A DNA stretch of 64,000 nucleotides, from contig VDFB02047230.1 of the NCBI GenBank assembly GCA_007258455.2, positions 161,022,635 to 161,086,634 on the forward strand, written 5' to 3'. The notes beneath the pieces are model-generated. The model saw only the letters and a list, made by a program, of their open reading frames with translations. It made no database searches and was not told where the DNA came from. Positions 31,411 through 43,916 of the stretch are shown here, one piece after another. This stretch comes from Sequoia sempervirens (taxonomy: Eukaryota > Streptophyta > Pinopsida > Cupressales > Cupressaceae). Position numbers and translations under genes: made by a program. Numbering within the stretch: position 1 is the stretch's first letter; every line of letters starts with the position of its first letter.

Positions 31411-34400
31411 CCAATGAAAGTCCAAGGTAAAAAGATTTTCACTAGCAACCTTGTTGTATTTACCAAAAATAGGGGGCTTAATTTTATGTGCATCCATATT
31501 TTGATTATCTTTTCTCCTAACCTATTCTCTACTCTTGGATCTCTTTCTCTCTTTTTCTCATGGCTTCTTTGTCCAATTTCATTGCTTTTCTAATTTACCA
31601 AAGTCCTTTCTCTACCATTATCTCTTGGAAATTGAACATCTAAGAACTCACTTCCTAATATCGGTAACAAATCTCATACACAATTGCTTCTTGATATTAT
31701 TTTTTCTAACACAATTAAAAATTAACTACTTAACAGAATCTTTAGAAATTCTTCTTGATTTTGACAACATGGGAGGTGACTCTTAGTCCATGAGGTTCAT
31801 ATCCTCATAGAGTCTCTTTAGCATGGGGAATGTGTTGGTTGATAACACATCATTTAGTAATTGATTTATCTTTAATTTTCTTTGAATTGTTTTCTTCCTC
31901 AGCCTAGGAATTGCTCTTTGTATCATCTCCAAAGTTTTCTTGTAAAACTTTATTTTTTTGGTGACTTCTTTTACTCTATTGCTAAATATTATCTCCTCTT
32001 CTTCACCAAATAACAACTTCTTTATTTCATCCCTTATTTATTTATTTTCTTCTTTGACCCATAGCAACCACATCTATAGTATCCCTACAAACAAGGTTAA
32101 ACTTCTCTAAGTTCATGTCTTAATATTCTTTCAATTTCCTTATCATTTTAGTTAGATTTTTCTCTTTAGATCTAATTTAGGTTATGAACCACTCTATTTC
32201 AAGTTCATCCCTCTTGATAAACTTTCTTGATCCTTCTCACAATTTTCTAACCTTTTCCATTATCTTTCATCTCAGTCCTAGGATTGTTTCAATGTTCTTT
32301 CTTCTTCCTTCTTTTCTCTTATGATAATTAAATTCTCTTCAAAACCTATCTTAATCTCACCAATAAATTGTTTTACACTCTTATTATCAAATTTTCCCAT
32401 AAATATTTAATTGATTAATTTATCAATCCTTAACTAATTTATTTTTAATACCTACAATGATCTCTATCTTATTTTATATTCTACTAGGTTAATTTTACAG
32501 GACTTAGGTTTTCTAATGCAATTATGGGTTTTCATCACTAGTCTCCATTAGGTTGCTCTTATTATTTTCCAATTTAATAGGAATAGATCCAACTACTCTT
32601 TAGAATTTTTAGAAAGTCATTCACTGGGACATTATGCCTTAGTCTAAAAGCCTTTTTCAAGGGCTAGAGTATTGCATAGGACTAAGAAAATGTAAAATCT
32701 TATTGGTAGCTATATAGATCCTTAGTGAGGGTGGTGCATTCAAGATAATCTCTACGAGTTGAGGGTAGATTCCCTATCTACCTAAGGCTAACACCAAAGT
32801 TATTTATAATGTGGGGGGTGTGAAAAGGAATAGAGGTTGCTTGGCTAGGAATATAGGTTACTAAGATATAGAGGCCTTTTGATTGGTCACTCTTTTGATT
32901 TTTAGAAAGGTATTACAAGTAAATCATTGCTTGAGGGATTTTTTCAAATTTAATCACATCAAAATGCACCTTCCCACTTGCTTTGGGTGGTTAAGTGCAT
33001 GTAATACATGTGTCATGTTGTGACTAGTCCAAGAAAGTGACTAGGTGACACATAGGAAAATATTCATATCCGCATAAGGCATTGGCTTGGTAATTAAAGG
33101 ATTATCTTGTGGTGGGTTTTAATTGATTGGTAGAATCTATAGAAGTCTAGGTTACATTGAGCAAGTGGGAACTAGGGTTTAGGCTTACCACAAGCTAACT
33201 TACTTTTAGGGACTTGGTTGTATAAAGAATATTAGGAGTTTGAAAGGAAAATATGCAAATAAGAGTGAGGATCAAGGAAATGAATACTCAATATTGATGG
33301 AACAAGTAGAATCAAGGTGAGGGAAAATTCAATACCACTAAATAATGTGGAAAAAAATGTAAAACAAAGGGATCAAGAATTAAGGATATCGAGTGCTAAA
33401 TGCACTTTTTGGTAAAGGAAAATATAGAAGTCCAAAACTATATGACTCAAGAAAAATGGGTTAGGCATCATTAATGTGGTGTGCCAAATTCTAGAAGAAA
33501 AAGAGTGAGAGAAATAGGGTGGAAGCCTTTCAAGGTTTAGAGATTGGTTTTACCACATACATTATATCTTTTGGGTATGATGGTATGAGTAATCCTACAA
33601 GTATGGGTTCCATAAGACGAATGGAAATGGGAAGTGGGGTGAGGGAAATGCATAGGGAAAATACTAAAAGCCCAGGATTTTGAGACTTAAAGGAAAACCG
33701 AACCCTCAAATTAGGAATTAAGGATGGTGAATACTCAATGTGAAAGAAGAGAAAACATGGAAAAGTGTAAGTAGAGAATAACTAAGGTTCATGGATTAGT
33801 CTTGTAGCTTAAGAATTGCATGATTACATGGAGACCTAAAATCCTAGGGTCAAAGGCAAAGCCAAATTAGGGAGTGGAAGCATGGTAAAGCCATGATAAA
33901 GTACCTAGGTAATGAGAAGTCTAAAAGACTAAAATTCTTTAAAAAATGGAAGTGTCAGGTTTTAAGGAATGAAGGGAAAGAAAAATGGCAAGAGGAAACC
34001 TATAAACCTAATAAATGCTACAAATAGACACAATCACCCCTAAAACTTAGAAATTTATATGGTTTGAGATATTTAGGCAAGCAACAAGTATATTGAAAGA
34101 CAAAACACTTCAACAAGAACACTTTTAATAAGGGGGTCTATTAAATGAATTCTTAGATTGGTTATAGATGGTGTCCAAAACATGGTTTTGTTAAGAATGG
34201 AAGCACTCAACTTGGATAAATTTGAACTTACTAATATATGCCCCAACATCACCTAGAAAGGGGAAAGACAAAGGTATCACATAAAAACTATAGGTAAAAA
34301 ATATAAATCTTTGATCAAATATCAATAAGGGACTATATAGGAAACAAAATAAACCTAAAAGAGAATTAGAAGCACAATAGAGTCCTTTCCTTGAGAATAA

Positions 34401-34867
34401 TATGTAAGATAAAGGCTCAAAAGGACAAACATCAACAAAGGAGTTTCTTGATTTTATCTTAAATTAGAGATGGTGTTGTAAGGCATAAAAAGTGAAAACT
34501 TTATTAGAAAGTGTTCCTAAACATTCTAAGATAAGAAAACCAATGTAGGAACCCATATATTAAGGTTTATTATAATTAAAGTTTTTCAAAATAACTTCAT
34601 ACAAGAAATTAATCCTCATCAATTAACAAGGCCTTTGATTGATCTATGACAAAATGTGTGTGCAAGTGAGTTCATTTCCTCTTCATGAAATCAACTAAAC
34701 TAATCATTAAAAGTAGGAATTACAATAGTCTTAGAGATAAATTTCATTGCAATGTGACAATTAGCACATAATCAAAGGTTCTTAACAAGGCTAATAGTTG
34801 TTCCAATGGGCATGTTTAGAAAACCAAAAGCAATTGGCATCTTTTCACTATGGTGGTAGAGAAATAA
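31411..34867. other. spacer between the inverted PPR fragments
   Basis: No gene or known repeat recognised. The + strand changes from pyrimidine-rich (to about 32600) to purine-rich (about 33200-34700), a skew switch that could mark the border of an old insertion. No termini were found. Confidence 0.4.
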
Positions 34868-35724
34868 CTATTTTTCCCCATTTTCTACACCACTAAGTGT
34901 CTTGCATCTAGAAAATACCCAGTTTCCTTCATCTCCCAAGAAAATTTCTCCAACGTTGCTTAGATTTACTGTGTCTATGGATGCGTTATGTCTCCTACCA
35001 AAGAAGCACATGGCCTCTAATCCAACTACATCTAGAAAGTTTTCTAATTCCTTATCTTTCATCAATCTCCTTACCATTTGCTAACACCACCTGCCCACTA
35101 ATGCATAAATACTTGAGAGACAAAGTCACATATTTTTTAAGATCCAAATTAAAAAAAATCATTGCTATAAATACTCCTAAGCCTGTATTCATAAGTGATC
35201 TACAGGTAGCAATAAAATAGATCCACAAATCCACCACAAGTTTAGCTTACAAAATTGCTCTATCCTTTATGCTTTGATGGATGTCCATACCTTGTTCCAA
35301 AGCTCCCATTTTGGCATAGGCAAGGAGGATGTTGAAAAAGGTTGCGAAGTCAAGCTGTACACCCACTAGATGTATTTTCTTGAAATTTTCTGAAGCCTTT
35401 TCAACAAATCCCTTTTGTGTTTATTCTACAATCATGGCATTCCATGAGATCACAATTTTTGAGGTATTTGGTCAAACAAATTCCACATTTTGGAAGCATA
35501 TCTACCAAGGTAGTTGCAGCTACAACATCTTCCATAATTCCATACTTTGTTCCGAAGCTCCCATTTTCACACAAGTCACCAGTGCATTGACAAATGAAAA
35601 CCAATCGTGTTGGTAACTTGCATTTTGAATTTGTTGAACGGTGGACTACGTGGGAACAATTTGAATGGTAATGATGAACAAAAAGAAAGATAGGTAATTG
35701 GGCCCCACACCAGCCATCTAAGCA
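34868..35724 (-). pseudogene. PPR gene fragment, inverted copy
   Basis: This reads right to left and matches the fragment at 26051-26831 over its full length at roughly 80% by eye, including its non-PPR tail (words such as ATGGTAAGGAG and the GATGAAAGATAA stretch). PPR traces are EDVVAATTLVDMLPKCG and HDCRINTKGICXKGF-like segments across frameshifts. Spacing between the copies is about 8 kb and nothing else in between is obviously inverted. So the fragment was either duplicated in inverted orientation or carried by a mobile element. Confidence 0.85.
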
Positions 35725-35962
35725 GGTCAACGCTTAGAGTGTGTTGGTTAATCCCAACCCTTTCCTTGTACACCTACTGCTTCAATCCAAAAATACATAA
35801 AACTAGCTACAAATACAACCAATGGCCACATCTTAATCTAATTTGTTAGCTCACGTCATCCATGCACAACTATGCACAAACACAAAATTTATACAATGCA
35901 TAATATTTGTCCTAGAAGGTGGTTTATAAGATACACATCCTCCAATATATAGGAATTATATG
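35725..35962. other. short spacer
   Basis: No features recognised. Confidence 0.5.
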
Positions 35963-36316
35963 CATGTCCCTTTTGATCTTCAATGGACACATTAAAATTG
36001 AGGCTTTTCTTTGGTCACAACACAAATTTTTTAAATTGGTGCTTGACCATATTGAGGTATTATGATAGTTTAAATAATATTAATTAAAAATATGTGTTTT
36101 CAAGTCAATGATAGTTGGTCACACCTAATACATAGTAATTCTTCACATGTCCCTTTTGATCTTCAATGGACACATAACAAGTGAGGCTTTTCTTTGGTCA
36201 CAACACAAATGTTTAGAAATTGATGCTTGACCATATTGAGGAAATATGATAGTTTAAATAATATTAATTAAAAATATGTGTTTTCAAGTCAATGTTAACT
36301 GGTCACACCTAATACC
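35963..36316 (+). repeat. 183-bp direct tandem duplication
   Basis: Two adjacent copies starting at CATGTCCCTTTTGATC (35963 and 36146), ending with GGTCACACCTAATAC. Similarity is about 90% by eye. Confidence 0.85.
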
Positions 36317-38344
36317 TTCTCATACAAATTAATATTTTTTATTTTTTAAATAATGTGGTTCATCACTTTTAAGACTATATTTTTACACCTTTTTATGAGA
36401 TGTTTTGGAACACGAATATATGTGTCAACTTCTCCCAATATTGAAATTAGAAGAAAAATAAGGGACAACTTAAGAGAGAAGTTTTAGTCTAAAATATCTT
36501 GTTTATTATAAATCAAAAGTATGCAGGTGAAGCTTTCCATTTTAGCACCAACAATAGGGTCAATTACTTACTTTTGATGGTAAATTATGTCACAAATTTA
36601 GTCTGAGAGAATAATGAAAGAAAGAAAAAATAAATTAGTGTTTTTTATTAATACAAAATGATAGATTGTTCTTGACTTAATAAGATCATGTGTGATCATT
36701 AAGTTGAATTTGAACATTTTTAATAAGATTCAAATTGTACATAAATAAATTATGTACACCATCAATATCATAAATTATTGTTATCTTTCTTATAATATTA
36801 TTTTATACATTTAGTCATATTTCAAACTTTGGCTCTTCACAATTGTATGGCCACTCATTTGATTGAATTTATCAACTCTTTAAGATAAATTTTTATTTGT
36901 TGAAGATATTTCTCTCACATACATGATAAGAAAGCTTAATGCTTAAGGCTATAGAATTAATTTAAAAACACTAGCTTATAAAGGTAGGATATGAATGGTT
37001 TGAATTCAAATTTGTAGTAGCACCCATATTCTAGAAACCCATTAATGTAGTTTTGTGGTATTAAAAAATTTGAGCTTTTTTTTCCAAATGTTAGCCTCCA
37101 ATTGTTCAGATTCATAGAGGTTGCAAGTGCATCTATCATTGTAGCCCCTCTGGTCATGAGGAATGAAGATCAACATTGGTTTTTTGTCTTGATATTCTCA
37201 CAAATACACTACTCGAGCTTAGCAATAATAAAAAAAAGATGGATGAGGATAGAGAGCACTTTGTTTCACTACATTGATGTATCAAAATCTTCCATAAGTT
37301 GTGCAAAACATACTAATCACTTATTTACTGTTGTAGCTATGTAGAGAATCTTCATAGAAAACACCAACCATTGAAATTTATCCAAGCACATATGCAACTA
37401 TTGTGGCAATAATAGATTTCCATATGACAATGCTTCATTTTCCTAGTAATACTCCTCATTACAAGGTTGTTGTCATAACTATGTTAATCAAAATAAAATA
37501 TTTCCTAACTACTAATCCTTGAATCATGAGCCATTTTATTTTTGCACGTGTTGCTATATGAGAATCTAGGAAAAGGGCGCAAAGCTAGGGCCAAATTATG
37601 TCATAGACATAGATCTATACTTAGTTTGGCAATTCATATTGTCTAAATTACTCATAGAATATACTATAATGGCATTTTCAAACTTGTATTACTTAGGTTG
37701 GCCTATAAAGGCCTAGAAACATTGATGTAGAATAAGATAATATGAATTATCCAATATGGTGAAATGTAAAGGAATAGTTCATTAAAGATGATATTGATGG
37801 ATTTGGTATATTATATTTGTATCTTCTATGCACAAATCAATTTTTACTTTTTAACATATTAACTTACAAATATATTTTTATAAAAACTTGTGTTATCACA
37901 TCATTGATGGTATATATTTTTAATATTATTTAAATTTAATTTTTTTAATGTATAGTAAATCTTGTTAATATAGTAATACTTACATTTCTATATGATATTC
38001 AATAACAATTTTTTGAAAATAATAATCAATTCTACTTTTTAAAATAGAAATGCAATGCCATATGAATGGATTAATCTATTACAGTTTAATCACTTGGAAT
38101 ATGAATCATTAAGAATCAATTTAATTGGATATAAAAATATACAAAAGAGTGTCTTATCATTTGAGTAGATATTCATGTTCAAAATTGACTATTGAATATA
38201 TCAAGTTTGTGTATAAATATCTCAATACATATCTCTATGGATGACTAATCTTTACACAATTGACTATTAAATAATGTGTTTTAAACCAATCAAAGATTCT
38301 TCCATTTAATGGTAAATACACTTCACAAACATCAAAATTTTATG
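36317..38344. other. AT-rich spacer, no gene seen
   Basis: Very AT-rich, especially 37800-38100. No domain recognised on either strand. Confidence 0.5.
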
Positions 38345-38795
38345 AAAGCCCATCCCTTAATCTAAAGCTCTCATTTTGGTACTAGTGGGGAGGATGTTGG
38401 TAAATATTGTTGAATTAGTGTTCCATGAGATTATATTTCTTTGAGACACCTTGTTAAACAATTCACATGCATTGTGTATGCTTCCACATTTTGCATGTGT
38501 GTATATCAAGGCATGTGCAACTCTAACACATTAATTTTTATGTTTTAATTAATGTTGATACCTTGTTCTAGATCTCTCATTTTGATATAGGTTGGGAGGA
38601 TGTTGACAAAGGTTGTGGAATTAGGCCTTACACATGTGAATTACATTTTCTTACAAGTTTCCTAAGGCCACTTCATTAAACCTATTTGTGCATACCCTAT
38701 AATCATACTAGTCCATGAGACCACATCTCTTTAATACAATTTTCAAACAATTCACATGCCTTGTGTATGCTTCCAAATTTTGCATAATTGGTTAT
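38345..38795 (-). pseudogene. degenerate PPR repeats, antisense
   Basis: Two diverged blocks (about 38345-38520 and 38545-38795) resemble the - strand PPR fragment at 34868-35724. In both, the - strand shows NYAKFGSIHKACELFE-like motifs, a CCATGAGA(C/T) word matching the VISRNAM position, and the ATTTTG...GGGAGGATGTTG stretch matching the FVSILPA position. They are probably two more repeat units of the same old PPR gene. Both are full of stops. The left edge of the Copia LTR at 38796 cuts them. Confidence 0.6.
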
Positions 38796-39846
38796 TGTTG
38801 GGGATTTCCACCCCTATTGTAGATTCCCAACAAAATATAATAATGAATTCTTAATATTATGTGTTTAATTAAGAGTCAATTGCATACACCAAATCTAATT
38901 ATGAAAACATATGAAATTAATGAAATAGTATGTAGCCAGTTGATTACATTAGACACATTTTACATAAGAAATCCTTACAAGAGAAAACCAACCATTGAAT
39001 TACATTCACAATTATATCATTTATAATCAACACTGATTCAATAGAACAATGTTTTTGCAAAACCTTTTATAGAGTCTCAATTAGAACATACCTTTCTTAT
39101 GAAATATCTCAAGTGTTCACATACCAACAATACACAAATATGTCTAGTGTCTATTATAATGGGTTTGTAACCTTGAGTATGCTTGAAAAATTCACACAAA
39201 CTATTACATATAGATATATTCTTGGGAATACCAATTATCTAACGATATAGCTAACTTATAGAATATGAAGAATTATTTAGCTATATTTCAAACATACCTA
39301 ACATCAACATACCACACTTACCATCAAGTATGATGATTCCACATGGATAATATCCTTGTAAAATTCATCACTAGTGCACACTATGAATCAATAGTTACAA
39401 CCTTTACACTATCAGTATCAATGTGTTTCTAGCACAACCACCACTACTAGCTTCTTGCTTATAATATCACATAGAAACATATCTTTACTTCATACATTTT
39501 TGGTACCTTGTGTCATCTTCTAAGACACTATCCAAGCCTTGGATCACGTCACATATCCATCAAATCTTTTGAAAGTGCATCTACACCAATGATCATTCTT
39601 CTAGCAAGTACTAAAAACCTATGTAGTAGAAAGTTCTTTCAAAAATATTGTAATGGTTATCACAATATCTCCATATGTATGCTTGAGCATGTATGATGCA
39701 CTGCAACTTTTATCATAACATCACCACATGTTAATCAATATAAAATTCTATACCACAAGTTTAAAAACTCACCACATTTTGGTGTAAAGAATACTATACT
39801 TTTTCCATAAGAAATTTCTTAGGTGAAAATAACCTAAGTCCCAACT
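38796..39846 (-). mobile_element. Copia-type LTR
   Basis: On the - strand the LTR starts at about 39846 with a slightly mutated TGTTGGGACTTAGG and ends at 38796 with ATCCCCAACA, giving the inverted TGTTGGG/CCCAACA ends usual for Copia. Just upstream is CAAGTGGGAGAA (39847-39858 region), the standard Copia polypurine tract. Length is about 1050 bp. It is the 3' LTR of a - strand element. Confidence 0.7.
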
Positions 39847-40140
39847 TTCTCCCACTTGATATTTACCATAGGTGATAGCATAGTATTTCAACCTAAGAGA
39901 TCAATCGTATGCTTTAGAGTGCAATAAACTTCTTTCAAATCTACACCACATAAAACTTGGCAATACTTATTATGATCAGGAAAATCAAAATTAAGATTAC
40001 TAAGCATAATAAATAAACTTGAAATTCCTAATCTAATGATAGAGAACAAAGAAGTGCATGAAAGGAAATAATAAAGAAAAATTTCACCATAATCTTCACG
40101 CCTCCATTGAATGACCACCATCATCCTTTTCCATTTTTAT
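39847..40140 (-). mobile_element. 3' end of a Copia internal region
   Basis: Reading the - strand toward the LTR, the sequence has the usual tail of plant Copia elements: a TTTATTGCACTCTAAAGCAT word, then CACCTATGGTAAATATCAAG and the polypurine tract. The coding part is missing; another LTR lies to its right. Confidence 0.5.
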
Positions 40141-40301
40141 TTGAAGCTCCAAGTGCCCTCAGTATTGAAGATGCTACTAAAGCCTATGACTAGCAACTAG
40201 CAAAATATCAAAGATTAATTATTATCTCAACAACATGATAGCCTACGAATTTAGGATTTTCTAAGATATCCCAGATGATTAAAATAAAAATGGAAGGAGT
40301 C

Positions 40302-40308
40302 TTTTATA
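40302..40308 (-). promoter_or_regulatory. TATA box of the - strand LTR
   Basis: TATAAAA in a CTATAAAAGACTCC context on the - strand, about 610 bp into the LTR. Confidence 0.55.
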
Positions 40309-40322
40309 GAAGAATGAAGATT

Positions 40323-40490
40323 GAATGGACAATCGAGATCGAAAAGGACTAATAGACGGTTGAGATTGGACATGACAAGTAGGGATAAGGACGAGACTGA
40401 AAGATCGAATGGACAATTGAGATTGAAAAGGACTAATCGACAGTTGAGATTGAACGTGACGAGCAGGGATAAGGATGATATTGAAAGAGG
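40323..40490 (+). repeat. 84-bp tandem duplication inside the LTR
   Basis: Two copies starting GAATGGACAAT at 40323 and 40407, period 84. As 84 is a multiple of 3, one frame reads through as a 28-residue basic repeat, but position inside U3 argues against a gene. Confidence 0.85.
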
Positions 40491-40913
40491 AACTAAGAAA
40501 ATTAATTAGTTCGAAAGCGAAAGTGAATAATTAAACAATGGAAACATTATTTAATTATAGAAGAAAAGACAAACTGATTATTCAAATTAAATAATAATTT
40601 AATTCAAAATAAGTGAGTGGGAAAGTCAATTTAGAAAATCATTTAAATAAATATTCTTTATTTAATCATGGACAAAGAAAGATGAGTGAATAATTAAATC
40701 ATTTAGAATTAATTATTTAATCATGGTAGATAGAGTGGCGCTAATTAAATAAATTATTTAATTATAAGGGACATGAACTTTAGTGACGTAATTAAATAAT
40801 ATTTAATTAATCAGAGGTTGAGGTGAAATGATGGAAATATTTAATCAAATAATTAAAATTACTTAATTAATAAGAGAATGGTGACATTAGAAAATTAATT
40901 TTAGGTGTTTGCA

Positions 40914-40927
40914 TTTTCCCCTCTTTG
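40914..40927 (-). other. polypurine tract of the - strand LTR
   Basis: On the - strand CAAAGAGGGGAAAA ends directly before the TG of the LTR at 40913. Confidence 0.75.
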
Positions 40928-42755
40928 ATACAATGTAGTTTATAGTATTGTGTCAAAGAAAAAGATATGTCCCAATGAAAGTAGGATGAGGAAGGATGAC
41001 AAGGAGGTAGTGGTATGCCCCCTCAAGAGGATAGGCAGGTTCAAAGAACACGAGTGTGCTCTCGAAATGGATGAGAGGACTAGAAGATGAAGGATAAGAT
41101 GACATAGAAAAATAGTTAAGGATGATGAAGATGTAGAATAGAAGAAATATTAGAGCAGAAAAGATGAATGTTAGCACAAGAAAGATAGATGTTAGCATAG
41201 AAGACATGAATATTGAGATAGTGCTAGTTGAGATAATTTGTAGATATATATTTTTCTACACAAGACTTCTGCATTTAATCATCATTGGGCGATAAAATAT
41301 GAAAAATGGACAACAAACACCATGGTATGACATAGACCAAGGTGTGCAAGGTCATCTATCTATAAAATAGACAGTCACAGACAAGAAATGTCCTAACTCA
41401 TACTAAGGGTCGTGTTGCCCCAGTATTTTTGTCAAGACAAACTATAGACATCAATCAAATAAAAGACGAGTCATGAGACATCATCACTCCTCTAAATCCT
41501 TCATGGGACATCCTCGAGGTGGCTAGTAACATAACCAAAATTGAATCCAAAAGATAAAACAAAATATACCAACAAGGTCAACAACCATTCAAATTATTTG
41601 TCAATAAGTGTTTGCCAGTGTGTTAAGTGACAAAGTGAGTGATAGGTGGATTGTTTTGACAAGGCCTAGTTTTAGGAGAGAAAACTTGTCGTATAAGACA
41701 TCAAGTCTGGTTTCGATCATGTAACTACCTATATAAGGCAAATGACAAAGTGTGATAGTGACAAGGTCTAGTTTCAAGAAGGACGCATCCTATATAAGAC
41801 CATTGGTTTTGATCGATTTGACTGGTTTGACTGATTTGACAAATGACTGATTTGACTTGGAGACTTGTTGGCTTGCTTTTCTTGTTGATTTAGGATTTTT
41901 GTTTGAAGTTTAGATGATGATGTCGCGTCTGAGTAGATAGTGTCTAATTTATTTTGACTGACTCAAAAAACCCTAAAAGACTGATCTAGGGGCCCTCAAG
42001 GGCTCATCGACAAATGGCCTTGCTTACATAGCAATGCTCAAAGACCTCATAGTTCGACATGACCCTTGAATTTGTTTCAATGATAACAAACCGAATCATG
42101 ATTTTATTGTTTATTTGACAACACCTAAAGGACTGACCTAATGCCTTGAGGGCACATTGACAGATGGCCTTGCCTACATCTAGTCGTAGAGGCAACGTAG
42201 TTTGACAATGACAAAGATTGGCATGACTGAATCTGATTATGTTTTTGGGATTTTTGAAATTTATGTGAATGTTTTTTGTGTTTTTTTGCATGTTTTGATT
42301 TTTTTGGATTTTGAAGTTTTTGATTTTTTTTTCTTTTTTGGGAATATTTGATTTTTTTGTTCTTTTCGAATGTTTTGAGGTCTAATGACAAGTGTAGAAT
42401 CCAATGAAGCTAGGTATTAGGAAATTTCCCTAGTTAGGTATAAGACTAACTAATAGGGATGGGATGGGACATGGGTTTATGATGGATGAAATATGAATGA
42501 GAAAGGATGCAAGACGTCAACCACTTGGAAGTCATGATAAAGATGACAAGGTTGGATGATGGATGTCAAATGGGAGATGATGGAAGGTGAAGGCATTATT
42601 CTAGATTAGGGTGGAAGACCGGATAGAGTGATAGTAAATGAAAGAGAAAAGAATGACTACTCATGGTGCCAGGTTTTCCTGAAACTATACAGGTTCTAGA
42701 ATTCCTTGCTTGTGTAGGCCTAGTCCTTTTCCTTGGTACTACATGCTCTAATAAA
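40928..42755 (-). other. non-coding internal region of the - strand element
   Basis: No gene is seen. An imperfect duplication of about 165 bp is present around 41955-42190 (both copies contain AATGGCCTTGC). Short TTTGACTGG/A repeats lie at about 41818-41850. A T-rich tract at 42240-42390 reads as an A-rich AAAAATC tract on the - strand, like the tract after integrase in the Tat element. This supports a 3' region of a - strand gypsy-type element. Confidence 0.5.
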
Positions 42756-43916
42756 TTATGTTTGCAATGGGGTTTTTTTTTTTTGAAAACAAGATTCCAA
42801 CCCATCATTGTGTATGTGGAAACTATTACTCGAAATCTTCTCCTCTGCTAGAAAGCCTACTCTGACAAAGATAAATGATCCTAGTTGATAAGATGTCGTA
42901 GCTTCATTGACATGTTGGATATATTTTTGATTGATATCTTTGGTTTGATTTGGTGAATTATTGGATTCTGATGGTTCTTCAAAAGATATTGGTGCTTCCA
43001 AGTCGATGTAGAAACCTTCCTTATGGTCATTATCATAGAGTCCAGTGAATTTAGCTATAGCTTGATCATTTGCAAATATCTCTAGAGTAGAAGACTCTTG
43101 TTCTAGAGGAAGATAATCTAGGTGCCCCATGGAGGCAAGTGTCTCATTTTGGTAAATGACGGTGTTCGGAGTTTGGGTAGGATCAACCTCAAATGTTTGA
43201 TCATGAATGGAATAAAGGTCGATGAGTGGATCATTTTGGATTTCTTGATCAATGGTAGTGTCTTGGTCAAAGATGGGTTTGTCTTGGACGACATGATTGG
43301 GAATGGGATCTTGATCAAGGATAGGTGTATTTTGGATGTCATGATTATCTAGAAGGACTTCTTGAATGGACTTAAGGATGGGGTCATGGGATGGACTACT
43401 TTGATCTTGACATGAAGGTGAATTTATGATGTCATGCCTTGGGTTTTCCTCTTGACATATATCCTCAAGTTTAGGCAATGAAATGCAACTTTGGATAAGG
43501 ATATTATTTTCATGACTAAATGTATTTTCATGACTAAATGTAGCTTGGGATGGAGTGAATAGGAATGAATTAGTTAATGATTGACTAGGATAGGATGTGG
43601 AGGCTTGGAATGGGTTGAGGGATGATGGACTAGGATAGGATGTAGTGGCTTGGAATGGACTAGTGGAAGGTTGGTTTCTCTTGTCAAGGTTAGGATAAGG
43701 GTGATTAATGGATGTTTGTTGTGGATTAATGGAAAGTGACTCTTGATATTGAGGGTACATGGATGGAGGACTAGATTTTTTAAGTTTTTGGTAAGAGGGA
43801 CATATGGGTGGTTGACTATGGGTTGTTGCTACTTGGGATAGAGAATTAATATAGGAGTTTATGGTGAACTCCTCAAACACCCTAGAATCACTTGCAAGAC
43901 AAAATAACTTCCACAA
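42756..43916 (-). CDS. unrecognised Pro/Ser/Gln/Asp-rich open frame
   Basis: An uninterrupted frame of 386 codons on the - strand. The first third is rich in S, P, Q, T and Y with imperfect internal repeats (FQATTSYPSPSSLNP and FQASTSYPSQSLTN). The middle is acidic with DQD/NDP repeats (ILDQDPIPNHVV, IFDQDTTIDQEIQ). The end is mixed. No domain is recognised. There is no ATG before residue 53, and an in-frame stop lies upstream. So it is an exon of a spliced gene, starts at the internal ATG, or is a pol-less retroelement ORF. A TATA box lies about 90 bp upstream. The low-complexity composition resembles linker regions of Tat polyproteins. Confidence 0.5.
   Translation of the reverse strand: MWKLFCLASDSRVFEEFTINSYINSLSQVATTHSQPPICPSYQKLKKSSPPSMYPQYQESLSINPQQTSINHPYPNLDKRNQPSTSPFQATTSYPSPSSLNPFQASTSYPSQSLTNSFLFTPSQATFSHENTFSHENNILIQSCISLPKLEDICQEENPRHDIINSPSCQDQSSPSHDPILKSIQEVLLDNHDIQNTPILDQDPIPNHVVQDKPIFDQDTTIDQEIQNDPLIDLYSIHDQTFEVDPTQTPNTVIYQNETLASMGHLDYLPLEQESSTLEIFANDQAIAKFTGLYDNDHKEGFYIDLEAPISFEEPSESNNSPNQTKDINQKYIQHVNEATTSYQLGSFIFVRVGFLAEEKISSNSFHIHNDGLESCFQKKKTPLQT

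Larger units (their letters stand above)
40141..40913 (-). repeat. Tat-like LTR on the - strand
   Basis: On the - strand it starts at 40913 with TGCAAACACCTAAAATTAA, following a polypurine tract at 40914-40927. U3 is AT-rich with repeated AATTAAATAATTTA words, like the other gypsy-type LTRs here. It contains an 84-bp duplication and a TATA box at about 40302-40308. The far end is uncertain, somewhere near 40140. Confidence 0.65.

Noticed and set aside
40321..40509. 62-codon basic repeat peptide
   Set aside because: Explained by the 84-bp duplication inside an LTR U3.
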